NCBI GenBank assembly: GCA_943789005.1
Contig: CALSSL010000001.1
Coordinates: 1 to 64,000, forward strand
Reading direction: 5' to 3'
Origin: an uncultured SAR86 cluster bacterium
GTDB taxonomy: Bacteria > Pseudomonadota > Gammaproteobacteria > Magnimaribacterales > D2472
DNA length: 64,000 bases
A program made the position numbers and the translations under genes. Shown here piece by piece: positions 10,694 to 19,000 of this stretch; position 1 is the first letter of the stretch; every line of letters begins with the position of its first letter. The notes under the pieces are model-generated. The model saw only the letters and a list, made by a program, of their open reading frames with translations. It had not been told where the DNA came from and did not search any database.

Positions 10694-10860
10694 ATCAAAA
10701 TAAAATTGCCAAGATATTCCTTTCTGCCGCAGCATTAGTTCACTTTCTAAATTTCTTATATGCTGGTCGGATGTCTCTTTGGGGGTATGTAATTCCACCA
10801 GTTTTATCTTTATTTGTAAGTATCTTTTTGGGATACTTAGCTTATAAATTAAAACTCTAA
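10690..10860 (+). CDS. Small membrane protein, 56 residues
   Basis: The ATG at 10690 overlaps the stop of the preceding methyltransferase (ATGA). The 56-codon frame ends at TAA 10858-10860. It encodes a short basic N-terminus (MNQNKIAK) and two hydrophobic segments, about residues 8-24 and 32-52, with a basic tail (KLKL), suggesting a helical hairpin in the inner membrane. I recognise no family. The ATGA overlap and undisturbed frame make it likely to be real. Confidence 0.55.
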   Translation: MNQNKIAKIFLSAAALVHFLNFLYAGRMSLWGYVIPPVLSLFVSIFLGYLAYKLKL

Positions 10861-10874
10861 AAACAAAATTTAAA

Positions 10875-11138
10875 TTGAGAAAAATTTTCTTTCCACTTCT
10901 TGTTCTTTTGGTCCCTTTAGTGGGTGTAATTTTTTTTGAGTTAGAATGGAGTGGGTTTGATTTTTTAGTTATGGTGCTACTCATACTATCTTTTAGCATC
11001 TTAATAAATCTCACTCTTTACTATCTAAAATCTTCTAAGTTCAAATTTTTATTAGTATTTATTTTATTGATTATTTTTTTACTTATTTGGGCAGAACTAG
11101 CTGTTGGAATTTTTGAAACACCATTTGCAGGGAATTAA
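10875..11138 (+). CDS. Small hydrophobic membrane protein, 87 residues
   Basis: TTG start at 10875, 14 bases after the previous small gene; stop at 11136-11138. It is almost entirely hydrophobic, with three probable membrane segments (about residues 5-22, 27-48, 55-75), and ends in the conserved-looking motif WAELAVGIFETPFAGN. I associate this tail with uncharacterised small membrane proteins but cannot name the family. An AT-only inverted repeat at 11144-11169 (TTTTATTA / TAATAAAA) follows and may end the transcript. Confidence 0.5.
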   Translation: MRKIFFPLLVLLVPLVGVIFFELEWSGFDFLVMVLLILSFSILINLTLYYLKSSKFKFLLVFILLIIFLLIWAELAVGIFETPFAGN

Positions 11139-11230
11139 AATAATTTTATTATAATTTGTTTTAATAAAACACATTGGAAACATAGCCACAGCTGATTTAA
11201 TCAGAAATTATGACCATAATTTTAGTAGAT

Positions 11231-11306
11231 ATGACTACATTTTTTTCTTAAATCATAAAAAATCCACTACTGTGGGCTTCTTAATAAATTGGTATCCCGT
11301 AGGGGA
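11231..11306 (-). repeat. Decayed copy of the tRNA-Glu 3' end, its terminator and flank
   Basis: About 76 bp resemble 13054-13132: TGACTACATT, an A-run, a degraded terminator hairpin (TCCACTACTGTGGGCTTCTT), then the last 18 bases of tRNA-Glu in reverse (TGGTATCCCGTAGGGGA) before similarity stops at about 11306. The rest of the tRNA is absent. This is what an attachment-site remnant at a tRNA 3' end looks like. Confidence 0.7.
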
Positions 11307-11330
11307 TTCTTAATTAAGAATTTCTCTAGC

Positions 11331-12021
11331 TTATTCTAATCCTAATTTGAGATTTGCAGGCACTGCAACATCCATCATTTTTGGGTCTGATAGCTTTAAA
11401 TTATTCATATGATTTATGAAATCATCTTTTTTTGTGAGTAATAACCTTGGATTATTATTTTTTTCTTCATCGATAGTTGATGAAGTCATGCCTCTATAAT
11501 CATGTCCAGGATAAACAATTGTATTTGGGGGTAAAGTTAGCAGTTTTTGGTGCAAACTTTCATAAAGATTATCAGCGGACCCATTTTGAAAATCTGTTCT
11601 ACCTGTTCCTCTAATTAAGAGCGTATCACCAGTAAATATCCACCCAGGATTCTTAAAATAAAAACAATAAGAATCATTGGTGTGACCGGGTGTAAATAAA
11701 CATTTGAACTTAAGTCCATTTAGCTCCAAAACAGCTCCCATCTTCAAAATTAAAGCTTCCACAACAAGCAGCTGACTCTATAGGTGAGCCCACCTCACAA
11801 GCTTTCTTTTGTTGTAATAAACCTGAACCAGTAATATGATCGGCATGAACATGAGTATCTAAGACCATTTTTAAAGATAACCCTAACTCATCTAGAAGAT
11901 TAATATACTGAGGAACATTTTCCTTAACTGGATCGATAATTAATGCATGATCGTTCGAACCAATTATATATGTATAGGTTGATGAATTACGATCAAATAA
12001 TTGTCTAATCAGCAGTTTCAA
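11331..12021 (-). CDS. ETHE1-type persulfide dioxygenase (MBL fold), +1 frameshift as sequenced
   Basis: Two frames together give a full ETHE1-like beta-lactamase-fold protein of about 229 residues. The first half has RQLFDRNSSTYTY and the metal motif HVHADHITGSG. The second half has TPGHT, FTGDTLLIRGTGRTDFQ, YPGHDYRG and VPANLKLG. The frame breaks after FEDG near 11737-11739, where a GGG run would restore the frame if it were GG; total length less one base is exactly 230 codons. The start is TTG at 12021, five bases after a perfect GGAGG, and overlaps the end of the upstream rhodanese gene. The family oxidises glutathione persulfide to sulfite. Whether the break is real or an assembly error cannot be decided here. 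Confidence 0.75.
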
Positions 12022-12367
12022 TTTGACCTCCGGCTTTAACCCAATTCGCAAATCCGCCTAAATTATATATATTTATATATCCAGCTTCGTTTAAACATTT
12101 ACCAGCAAGAGCTGCCCTATTTCCACTTTCACAGTAAACTACGATGGGTTGCTCAGCTTTAACTTCTTTACCAAGCTTCATGGTAGTCTCTATTACTCCT
12201 TTTGGAATATTTAATGCTCCTTTAACTTTGCCAGATTTTGTTACCTCATCAAGTTCACGCACATCGATAATGTAGTAGTCTTCAATATTATTTAGGATTT
12301 CTTCTGGCATAATAGGTTTGATTATTTCGTGTGCCTCTTGAATTAATTTTTTAAGTTTATTATCCAT
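12005..12367 (-). CDS. Rhodanese-domain sulfurtransferase
   Basis: A 120-residue single rhodanese domain with the IDVRELDE motif (about residues 33-40) and active-site loop CESGNR, whose cysteine would carry the persulfide, followed by LGGFANWVKAG. There is no signal peptide, so it is probably cytoplasmic. It is immediately upstream of, and overlaps, the persulfide dioxygenase gene. This pairing is common in sulfide/persulfide detoxification, with rhodanese and dioxygenase exchanging glutathione persulfide. Confidence 0.85.
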   Translation of the reverse strand: MDNKLKKLIQEAHEIIKPIMPEEILNNIEDYYIIDVRELDEVTKSGKVKGALNIPKGVIETTMKLGKEVKAEQPIVVYCESGNRAALAGKCLNEAGYINIYNLGGFANWVKAGGQIETAD

Positions 12368-12452
12368 AGTAAGATTATATTACTTTATATTTGAGATAGG
12401 ATTTAAAGATTATTTGTCAAAATAAAAAGTCCTCTATAATTAGGAGAAAATT

Positions 12453-12857
12453 ATGAATATATTTCTTACACCAATTTTTATAAGTATTCTTTCTCTTTTT
12501 TATATCTTTCTTGCTATGCGAGTGGGTTATATGAGAGGGAGTCCTGTAATGAAAATATTCTTCAAGATGGATGAAGAAGTTTCAGAAGAGAAGCTTAATA
12601 GAAATATAAGAGCTCATGGTAACTTTTCAGAATATGTTCCTTTATATTTGTTGTTGCTTTTGGTCTCTGAGTTAGTTGGAGTTACTTCATACCATTATAT
12701 GCTTATTGCATCCTTAATATTTACTTATGGAAGAGTTGCTCATGCAATATGTTTTGCTTTTTTTGATTACAATCCTTTTCTAAGAATCACGGGCATGTTA
12801 ACAACTTATGTTGGAATAGTGATGCTTTGTCTAAAGCTAATAAGTTTTTATATATAA
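12453..12857 (+). CDS. MAPEG-family membrane protein
   Basis: A 134-residue protein with four hydrophobic segments and the MAPEG signature NRNIRAHGNFSEYVPL around residues 49-64. The eukaryotic family includes glutathione-dependent transferases and peroxidases; bacterial members are poorly characterised. An AGGAG lies six bases before ATG 12453. It is divergent from the rhodanese/persulfide dioxygenase pair, and both may relate to glutathione or sulfur chemistry, which is an inference. Confidence 0.8.
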   Translation: MNIFLTPIFISILSLFYIFLAMRVGYMRGSPVMKIFFKMDEEVSEEKLNRNIRAHGNFSEYVPLYLLLLLVSELVGVTSYHYMLIASLIFTYGRVAHAICFAFFDYNPFLRITGMLTTYVGIVMLCLKLISFYI

Positions 12858-12910
12858 AACTATCTAGTTAATACCATAAAACCTCTCAAAATATTCAATC
12901 ACTAGATATA

Positions 12911-12947
12911 TACCCGGGGTACCCGGCTGGTACTCCTGCCCCCGGTA
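12911..12947. repeat. GC-rich nested inverted repeat
   Basis: Outer arms TACCCGGGG (12911-12919) and CCCCCGGTA (12939-12947) enclose an inner hairpin TACC-CGGCT-GGTA (12920-12932). The base composition is strikingly GC-rich for this AT-rich chromosome. There is no T-run on either strand, so it is not a normal terminator. It lies just ahead of the TGACTACA repeats. Confidence 0.6.
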
Positions 12948-12955
12948 AATAAGAG

Positions 12956-13062
12956 TTGACTACAAATTGACTACAATTTATTTGTTTTATGACTACTTAA
13001 TAGAAATTAAATGTATGCGAATCTGCATCAATACTGACTACAATTTGGGTGATATGACTACA
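12956..13062 (+). repeat. Five direct repeats of TGACTAC(A) next to tRNA-Glu
   Basis: TTGACTACAA occurs at 12956 and 12967, TGACTAC at 12990, TGACTACAA at 13035 and TGACTACA at 13055. A sixth copy is at 11232 in the decayed tRNA-flank repeat. Spacings between starts are about 11-45 bp. Short direct repeats beside a tRNA 3' end resemble arm-type binding sites for a tyrosine recombinase; no recombinase gene is present in the window. Confidence 0.6.
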
Positions 13063-13079
13063 TTATTTTCGTAAGACAT

Positions 13080-13103
13080 AAAAAAAGCCCACTATTGTGG
13101 GCT
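13080..13103 (-). terminator. Intrinsic terminator of tRNA-Glu
   Basis: Read on the minus strand, the 3' side of the tRNA has AGCCCAC-AATA-GTGGGCT followed by at least six T residues, a perfect 7-bp stem with a U-tract about 12 bases after the encoded CCA. Confidence 0.85.
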
Positions 13104-13114
13104 TCTTAGTAAAT

Positions 13115-13190
13115 TGGCATCCCGTAGGGGAGTCGAACCCCTGTTGCCGAGATGAAAACCCGGTGTCCTAGGCCTCTAGACGAACGGGAC
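13115..13190 (-). tRNA. tRNA-Glu (anticodon TTC)
   Basis: The 76-nt minus-strand sequence folds as a cloverleaf: acceptor GTCCCGT pairing with ACGGGAT, D-arm region TCGTCTAGAGGCCTAGGACA, anticodon arm CCGGG-TTTTCAT-CTCGG with TTC at positions 34-36, T-arm CAGGGGTTCGACTCCCCT, and an encoded CCA. It closely resembles the Escherichia coli tRNA-Glu. A partial 3' copy lies at 11289-11306. Confidence 0.97.
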
Positions 13191-13243
13191 TAGATGCGAA
13201 GCGTATTATATGGAATCGAGAGCAATTAGCAAAGAGAAAAATA

Positions 13244-13970
13244 TTATTTTATCTTCTTATTTATCGCTGCTAAAAAACCTCTAAGGAAGCTTGTCTCCAT
13301 TTCATCAGGATGAAGTCTACTAAACATCCTTTTAATTCTTGAAATAATTTTTTTAGGGTTGTCTGGATGAATGACATCTATATTCACAGCAGTTTCGATA
13401 AAATGATCTATAAGCATTTGTAAGTTTTCTGAATCAACTTCAGGATAGTCATGCCAATCTCTAGCTTCTTGGTTATGATGTGATTTAAAAATTTCATAGC
13501 AAATTATCTGAGAAGACATAGCTAAGTTTAAAACTGGGTATTCAGGGTTTGCAGGAATTTCTATATGAGTATTTGCTAATTGAAGTTCGTCGTTGGTAAG
13601 TCCTCTATCCTCCCTTCCAAATAAAATTGAAACTTTTTTGTTCTGATGTAACTTGATCATTAATAAGCGAAGCTCCCTCTTCCGCATGGACGGTTGGCCA
13701 TTGAATGGTTCTGCTTCTTGATGAGGTTGCATAGACAAAAGTGCTATCCTTTATTGCCTCCTCAATAGAGTCATAAATTTTTGCATTCTCTAAAACATCC
13801 ATAGCATTCCCTGATAAGGCATTCGCTTCCCCTGATGGAAATTTCCTTGGATTCACTAATGATAACTCTGAGAGTCCCATAGTTTTCATAGCTCTTGCTA
13901 CAGAGCCAATATTTCCAGGATGAGAGGTTTCAACTAAAACTATGTTAATTAAATTACTTTTAAAACTCAT
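13244..13970 (-). CDS. trmJ: tRNA 2'-O-methyltransferase TrmJ, +1 frameshift as sequenced
   Basis: The SpoU/SPOUT methyltransferase TrmJ modifies position 32 of several tRNAs. The N-terminal frame has VLVETSHPGNIGSVARAMK, LVNPRKFPSGEA and ATSSRSRTIQWP. The C-terminal frame resumes at VSILFGREDRGLTN and continues through IPANPEYPVLNLAMS to a helical C-terminus. The two parts join if one A is removed from the A6 run (T6 at 13634-13639 on the plus strand); 727 bp minus one gives 241 residues, close to the E. coli enzyme. The start is the ATG at 13970, just upstream of the conserved N-terminus. It is divergent from suhB with 35 bp between them. Confidence 0.8.
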
Positions 13971-14005
13971 ATGCCTATTATCTCCATTTCCATTACAATA
14001 GCGAC

Positions 14006-14803
14006 ATGTCAGTTCAAGCATTATTAAATGTAAACCAACTCGCCGCCAGAAAAGGTGCTAATGAGCTAGAGTTTGCTGTAAAAAAAGTTCATAACTTAGA
14101 TACTTCTAAGGGCGGTCCTGATGGCTACTTAAAAGCAATTATTCAAAGAGTTGAGGGAATAGTAATTGATGAAATAAGAAAATTTTATCCTGAGGATAAT
14201 TTTCTTGGTACAGAAATAGGTTCTGAGATCAATAACTCAAACATTACATGGGTTCTAAAAGCAATTGATGGAGAGGTTAATTTTATTAACGGTTATCCTC
14301 ACTTTGCTCTTTCACTCTGCTCTCTTATTGATGAGGTACCAACTACTGCTGTTATTATCGATCCTATAAGAAGAGAAGAATTCTCTGCTTCTAAAGGCTC
14401 TGGATCAGATTTAAACAATGGAAAGATAAGAGTCAGCAAACAACAAGGTTTAAATGATTCAATTCTCAGTTATTTCACAACCAAAGAAATCTCAAAAGAA
14501 TATGTATATGATTTTGACAAAACTTACAAAGAGTTAGCTAATCAAGATTTGGTTATTAGAAATTCTGGTTCGGTTGCCTTAGATCTAGCTTATGTTGCCA
14601 CTGGAAGAATAGATGGTATGTGGGCTCATGGAGTAAAGTTATGGGATGTTGCTGCTGGACTTTTGATTGCTCAAGAATCAGGAGCGCTAATAAGCAATTT
14701 CAACGGAGATCCTAAATACTTAAAAGGCGACCACTTTGTATGCTCAACCCCAAAGGTTTATAAGTCTATTTTAAAATCTGTAAAACCTTATTTTAAATAC
14801 TAA
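14006..14803 (+). CDS. suhB: SuhB / inositol monophosphatase-family protein with degenerate catalytic motif
   Basis: A 265-residue IMPase-fold protein. The best-conserved parts are VNFINGYPHFALSL, IDPIRREEF, SGSVALDLAYVATGRIDG and LWDVAAG. The first metal-site Glu (E70 in GTEIGS) and the Asp of the WD motif (D214) are kept, but the core DPxDGT motif reads KAIDGE at residues 85-90: the first metal-binding Asp is Lys and the catalytic Thr is Glu. Phosphatase activity is therefore doubtful. E. coli SuhB also acts in rRNA antitermination with NusA/NusG-type factors, a role separable from catalysis, which may be what is retained here. The gene converges on secF, overlapping its stop by 11 bp. Confidence 0.8.
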   Translation: MSVQALLNVNQLAARKGANELEFAVKKVHNLDTSKGGPDGYLKAIIQRVEGIVIDEIRKFYPEDNFLGTEIGSEINNSNITWVLKAIDGEVNFINGYPHFALSLCSLIDEVPTTAVIIDPIRREEFSASKGSGSDLNNGKIRVSKQQGLNDSILSYFTTKEISKEYVYDFDKTYKELANQDLVIRNSGSVALDLAYVATGRIDGMWAHGVKLWDVAAGLLIAQESGALISNFNGDPKYLKGDHFVCSTPKVYKSILKSVKPYFKY

Positions 14804-15714
14804 GGAAGCTCATTAAATCAGCACCCTCAGGCTCTGGAATGGCTAGGTCCTCTTGGGTTAATGTTAAAGACATGAGCATGTTGGCAACTACATAAATTGA
14901 TGAATATGTTCCTACTAAAACTCCAAGTATTAGGGCCAAACTAAAGCCCTTAATCATTTCTCCACCAAAAATAAATAAAGCAAACAAAACCAATAAAGTT
15001 GTAAAAGATGTTACAACCGTTCTTCCAAGGGTTTGATTTAAAGAAAGATCTATCATATCTTTTGGCTGCATCTCTCTTTGAGTTCTAAAATTTTCTCTAA
15101 TTCTGTCTGAAACAACAATGGTGTCATTTAGTGAGTAACCAATAACTGCTAAAAGTGCTGCTAAAACTGTTAAGTCAAAATCCCATGCAAATAGAGAAAA
15201 TAAACCTAAAATAATTACAACATCATGCCCAAGAGCCGTTACAGCCCCTAAGTGCAAATTTGTACTGAAATCTGAATGCCACATACATAAGAATCATAAA
15301 TAAAGCTACCAGCATCCCTAGGCCACCCTGGTCTCTAAGCTCAGCGCCAACTTGAGGTCCAACAAACTCAACCCTCTTGAGCTCTCCTTCAAAGCCTTTT
15401 TCATTTAGAAGTGAATAAACTGCTTCGCCTATTGAGCTATTTCCATTTTGATCTGCAACTTTTATTAGCACATCTAGATTTGTTCCAAAATTAACAACTT
15501 GTGAATCTTCATATCCATTTTCAATAAGAGTGTTCCTAATTGATTCAAGTTCTACAGGTGTTTCGTATGAAACTTCTACAAGAGTTCCGCCACTAAAATC
15601 TAAGCCAAGACTTAAACCGCGAAATGTTAAAGACAATACAGATATAGAAAAAATAATTATCGAGACTATTCCAGCAATCTTTCTATACTTCATGAATGGA
15701 AATCTAATATTCAT
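14793..15714 (-). CDS. secF: Protein translocase subunit SecF, +1 frameshift as sequenced
   Basis: SecF works with SecD and YajC in proton-driven late steps of Sec export at the inner membrane. The N-terminal frame shows GLDFSGGTLVEV and VGPQVGAELRDQG and ends at YVAFRFQYKFAL. The other frame resumes at GAVTALGHDVVIILG and contains the signature IGYSLNDTIVVSDRIRENFR. The break is at CTT-A-GGG (about 15243-15255). Skipping or removing one base yields 306 residues with family spacing exactly kept. The start ATG overlaps the secD stop by one base (TAATG). SecF is normally important for growth, so a genuine null is unlikely. Confidence 0.85.
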
Positions 15715-17570
15715 TATATTTTTAATTCCTTAATATTTTTGTTTCCATAAACCAGGTTAACCATTGCTCTAGTGCACATAATGGCTGTAAACATAGAAGT
15801 GACAATTCCAATTGACAGAGTTATGGCAAAACCTTTTACCGGACCAGTTCCTATAATATACAAAATTAAAGCTGCTATTAAAGTAGTTACATTTGCATCA
15901 AAAATAGTAATGAAGGCTCGAGAAAAGCCATCTCTGATTGCTGTTTGAGGATCTTTTTCTTTAAGTTCTTCTCGTATCCTCGCAAAAATTAAAACGTTAG
16001 CATCCACGGCCATTCCAACTGTTAACACTATGCCAGCTATGCCTGGCAGGGTTAGTGTTGCACCAAGTAAGGACATAATCCCAGTAATTAACACCAAATT
16101 AATCAGCAAGGATATATTTGCAGCTATTCCAAACACTCGATAATAAAAAGTCATAAATAAAACGACTAAAGCCAAACCCATCATTATGGATTTCATCCCA
16201 AGTTCAATATTTTCTTTTCCTAAACTAGGTCCAACAGTTCTTTCTTCAACAAATTTCATAGGTGCTGCTAATGCGCCTGCTCTTAGAAATAATGCAAGCT
16301 CACTAGCTTCTTGCGGTGATCCAACTCCAGTAATTCTAAAGCTAGTTCCAAGGACGGCCTGAATTGTAGCTAAACTAATAATGTTCTTCTCAATGTAGGT
16401 CGTTTGCTCAATAATTGACTTGCCGTCATCGCCTGTTACAAGCTCAGATTTACTTTTTTGTTCTACAAATAGAACTGCTAGCTTTCTGCCAATATTTCCA
16501 GATGTAGCTTTTTGCATCTGTCTTCCACCCTGCATATCAAGAGTAATATTTACTTGAGCGAAACCACTCTCATCAAAACCACTACTTGCATTAGTTACTC
16601 TGTCACCAGAAACAACAACAGCTGTTTCTAGGAAGGCAGTTAAATACTCATTTTCTTTAAAACTGAATTCTTCTTTTCTAAGAGGAGATGTTCTTGAGTT
16701 AGCCTCTAATCTAAATTCTAAGTTTGCTGTTTTCCCAATGATTTTTTTTGCTGCTGTTGGGTCTTGAACTCCAGGTAACTGCACAACAATTCTATTAGAC
16801 CCTTGTCTTTGAACAATAGGCTCTGAAACTCCAAGTTCATTAACCCTATTTCTTAGTGTCGTTAAGTTCTGACCAACTGCATAATCTCTTATCTCTCTTA
16901 AAGCAACATCAGAATACTCTAATAACAATGAATTAGATGCTGGCCTCTCAGTAATAATATATTGAAGGCCGTTAATACCTGGACTATCTAATCTATATTT
17001 TGATAAGGCTTTGTTGTAGCTTTCTTTATCTTTAAACTGAAAATACAAAGCTAGATCTTTTATCGATGAATCCGTAACCTGAATTTTGTCTTCTTTGAAT
17101 GTTTTTCTATATGTATCAAGCAATAATTCAAGTCTGCCTAGTTGCGCAGTATCAATATCGACCTCAAGTAAAAAATGAACACCGCCTGATAAATCAAGAC
17201 CAAGCTTAACTGGTTTTCCACCTAAGTTTTTTAACCAATCCGGGGTTGTTGGCTCAAGATTTAAAGCAATAATTACTTTATCTAATAGCTTATTCTGTAA
17301 TATTGTTTTTGATTCAAGTTGTTGATCTAAGGTAGAAAATTTAATAACAATCTTACCCTCTCTTAAAAACAATTCCTCATAACCAACTTGATTTTTCTTT
17401 AAAATATCTTCTAATTCATTCAATAGCATTTGATCGGCAGACTTGCCGGAATCAGTATATGCGACCTGAATTGAAGGCTGGGTTGGATAAAGATTTGGTA
17501 GCGCATAAGTAAAACCCAATACCAATACAAATAGTATTAATAGATGCTGGTATATGGAAAACTTATTCAC
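15714..17570 (-). CDS. secD: Protein translocase subunit SecD
   Basis: 618 residues, the usual SecD length. There is an N-terminal membrane segment, the large periplasmic P1 region starting GLDLSGGVHFLLEVD, the conserved LRNRVNELGVSEPIVQRQG, the head region with VSGDRVTNA, and five C-terminal membrane segments including VGMAVDANVLIFARIREEL and a final GxV-type segment. It sits in the order queA-tgt-yajC-secD-secF, as in many gammaproteobacteria. Only 5 bp separate it from yajC, so it is cotranscribed. Confidence 0.97.
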   Translation of the reverse strand: MNKFSIYQHLLILFVLVLGFTYALPNLYPTQPSIQVAYTDSGKSADQMLLNELEDILKKNQVGYEELFLREGKIVIKFSTLDQQLESKTILQNKLLDKVIIALNLEPTTPDWLKNLGGKPVKLGLDLSGGVHFLLEVDIDTAQLGRLELLLDTYRKTFKEDKIQVTDSSIKDLALYFQFKDKESYNKALSKYRLDSPGINGLQYIITERPASNSLLLEYSDVALREIRDYAVGQNLTTLRNRVNELGVSEPIVQRQGSNRIVVQLPGVQDPTAAKKIIGKTANLEFRLEANSRTSPLRKEEFSFKENEYLTAFLETAVVVSGDRVTNASSGFDESGFAQVNITLDMQGGRQMQKATSGNIGRKLAVLFVEQKSKSELVTGDDGKSIIEQTTYIEKNIISLATIQAVLGTSFRITGVGSPQEASELALFLRAGALAAPMKFVEERTVGPSLGKENIELGMKSIMMGLALVVLFMTFYYRVFGIAANISLLINLVLITGIMSLLGATLTLPGIAGIVLTVGMAVDANVLIFARIREELKEKDPQTAIRDGFSRAFITIFDANVTTLIAALILYIIGTGPVKGFAITLSIGIVTSMFTAIMCTRAMVNLVYGNKNIKELKI

Positions 17571-17575
17571 TATAT

Positions 17576-17872
17576 TTACTTAATTGAATCGATCGTACCC
17601 TTTGGCAAGATGTTGGCAATTGCAGATTTTTGTAACTTAATAATATTATTTTCTCCAATCTCTATTGAGACATAGGCGCCACTAATATCTTTAACTTTTC
17701 CTAAAATTCCACTTGCAGCAATAACTTCAGATCCTTTCTCTAGCTTTGAAAGCATGTCAGATATTTGAGCATTTCTTTTGTTCTGCGGTCTTATGATCAT
17801 AAAATACATAAATAAAAAAAGTCCGCCAAAAATAACAAATGTTGGCCACAATGATGGTTGCGTTGGTTCCAT
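17576..17872 (-). CDS. yajC: Sec translocon accessory protein YajC
   Basis: A 98-residue protein with one N-terminal membrane segment (about residues 10-27), the family motif MIIRPQNKR and a cytoplasmic beta-rich tail (GSEVIAASGILGKV, IEIGENN). YajC associates with SecDF. It lies 12 bp after tgt and 5 bp before secD. Confidence 0.95.
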   Translation of the reverse strand: MEPTQPSLWPTFVIFGGLFLFMYFMIIRPQNKRNAQISDMLSKLEKGSEVIAASGILGKVKDISGAYVSIEIGENNIIKLQKSAIANILPKGTIDSIK

Positions 17873-17884
17873 ATTATTTAATTC

Positions 17885-19000
17885 CTATATTGGCCCATCG
17901 GGCATTTCTAAATTTCGCATATTATAGAAGTCTTTTACAAAGTTCGCGAATTTATTACTTTCTATTGACTCTCTAATTTGATTCATAAGAGATTGATAAT
18001 AATAAATATTATGATAACTAGCTAATATACTACCTAACATCTCATTCGTTCTGTCTAAATGATTGAGATATGCTCTTGAATAGTCTTTACAAACCTTACA
18101 ATCACAATTTATATCAACAGGCTCTTCGCTCATTTTATATGGTGCATTTCTAATATTAATAACGCCTGTGGACGTAATTAACTGGCCATTGCGAGCATTT
18201 CTTGTTGGTAATACACAATCAAACATATCAATACCGTATCTGACTGCTTCAACTATATCCTCAGGTTTGCCGACACCCATTAAATATCTTGGCTTATCTA
18301 TAGGAAGCTTATCTGACATAAAAGATAAGATTTTAGTTTTTTCTTCTTTAGATTCTCCAACACTCAATCCACCAAGAGCAATCCCGTCAAAATCAATATC
18401 AATTAATGTATTTAGAGATTCATGTCTCAAATCCTCATACATGCCGCCCTGAACAATACCAAAGAGTGCAGAATCTGATTTATGAGCATCTTTGCAGCGC
18501 TTAGCCCAACGCATAGAAAGCTCCATAGATTTTTTTGCTTGCTCATATGTTGATGGGTAATCTGTGCATTCATCAAAAACCATAACAATATCAGAGCCCA
18601 GGTTCTCTTGGATTTGTATTGAATCCTCCGGAGTCATAAAAATCTTTTTTCCATCATAAGGGGAGCTAAACTTCACACCCTCCTCACTTATCTTAACCAA
18701 GTCTCCCAGACTCCAGACCTGAAAACCGCCTGAGTCAGTTAGAATTGGTCTATCCCAGTTAGAAAATTTGTGAAGACCGCCTAAGTCTCTTACAGCCTCA
18801 TCGCCTGGCCTTAGCATTAAATGATAGGTATTACCTAAAATAATTTCAGAGCCTGTTGATTTCAAATCTTCAACAGTTAAGCCTTTGACTGTTCCATTAG
18901 TACCTACTGGCATAAATGCTGGAGTTTGAATTTTACCTCTGGGGAATTCTATTTCTCCCCTTCTAGCATACTCAGATTGATTTTTTATATTAAATTTCAT
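17885..19000 (-). CDS. tgt: tRNA-guanine transglycosylase
   Basis: A 371-residue TIM-barrel enzyme that exchanges guanine-34 for preQ1 in tRNAs with GUN anticodons. Visible signatures: [23 protein letters not shown] (with the proton-accepting Asp), [36 protein letters not shown] (nucleophile Asp region), and the zinc site CDCKVC with a histidine about 25 residues later. Its start overlaps the end of queA by 11 bp, so the two queuosine genes are coupled. Confidence 0.97.
   Translation of the reverse strand: MKFNIKNQSEYARRGEIEFPRGKIQTPAFMPVGTNGTVKGLTVEDLKSTGSEIILGNTYHLMLRPGDEAVRDLGGLHKFSNWDRPILTDSGGFQVWSLGDLVKISEEGVKFSSPYDGKKIFMTPEDSIQIQENLGSDIVMVFDECTDYPSTYEQAKKSMELSMRWAKRCKDAHKSDSALFGIVQGGMYEDLRHESLNTLIDIDFDGIALGGLSVGESKEEKTKILSFMSDKLPIDKPRYLMGVGKPEDIVEAVRYGIDMFDCVLPTRNARNGQLITSTGVINIRNAPYKMSEEPVDINCDCKVCKDYSRAYLNHLDRTNEMLGSILASYHNIYYYQSLMNQIRESIESNKFANFVKDFYNMRNLEMPDGPI

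Noticed and set aside
10658-11014. Minus-strand 118-codon frame
   Set aside because: Antisense to the two small membrane genes, low-complexity and without a ribosome site.
12911-12947. Rho-independent terminator of the MAPEG gene
   Set aside because: GC-rich and dyad-forming, but followed by AAATAAGAG with no U-tract; more likely part of the attachment-like region.
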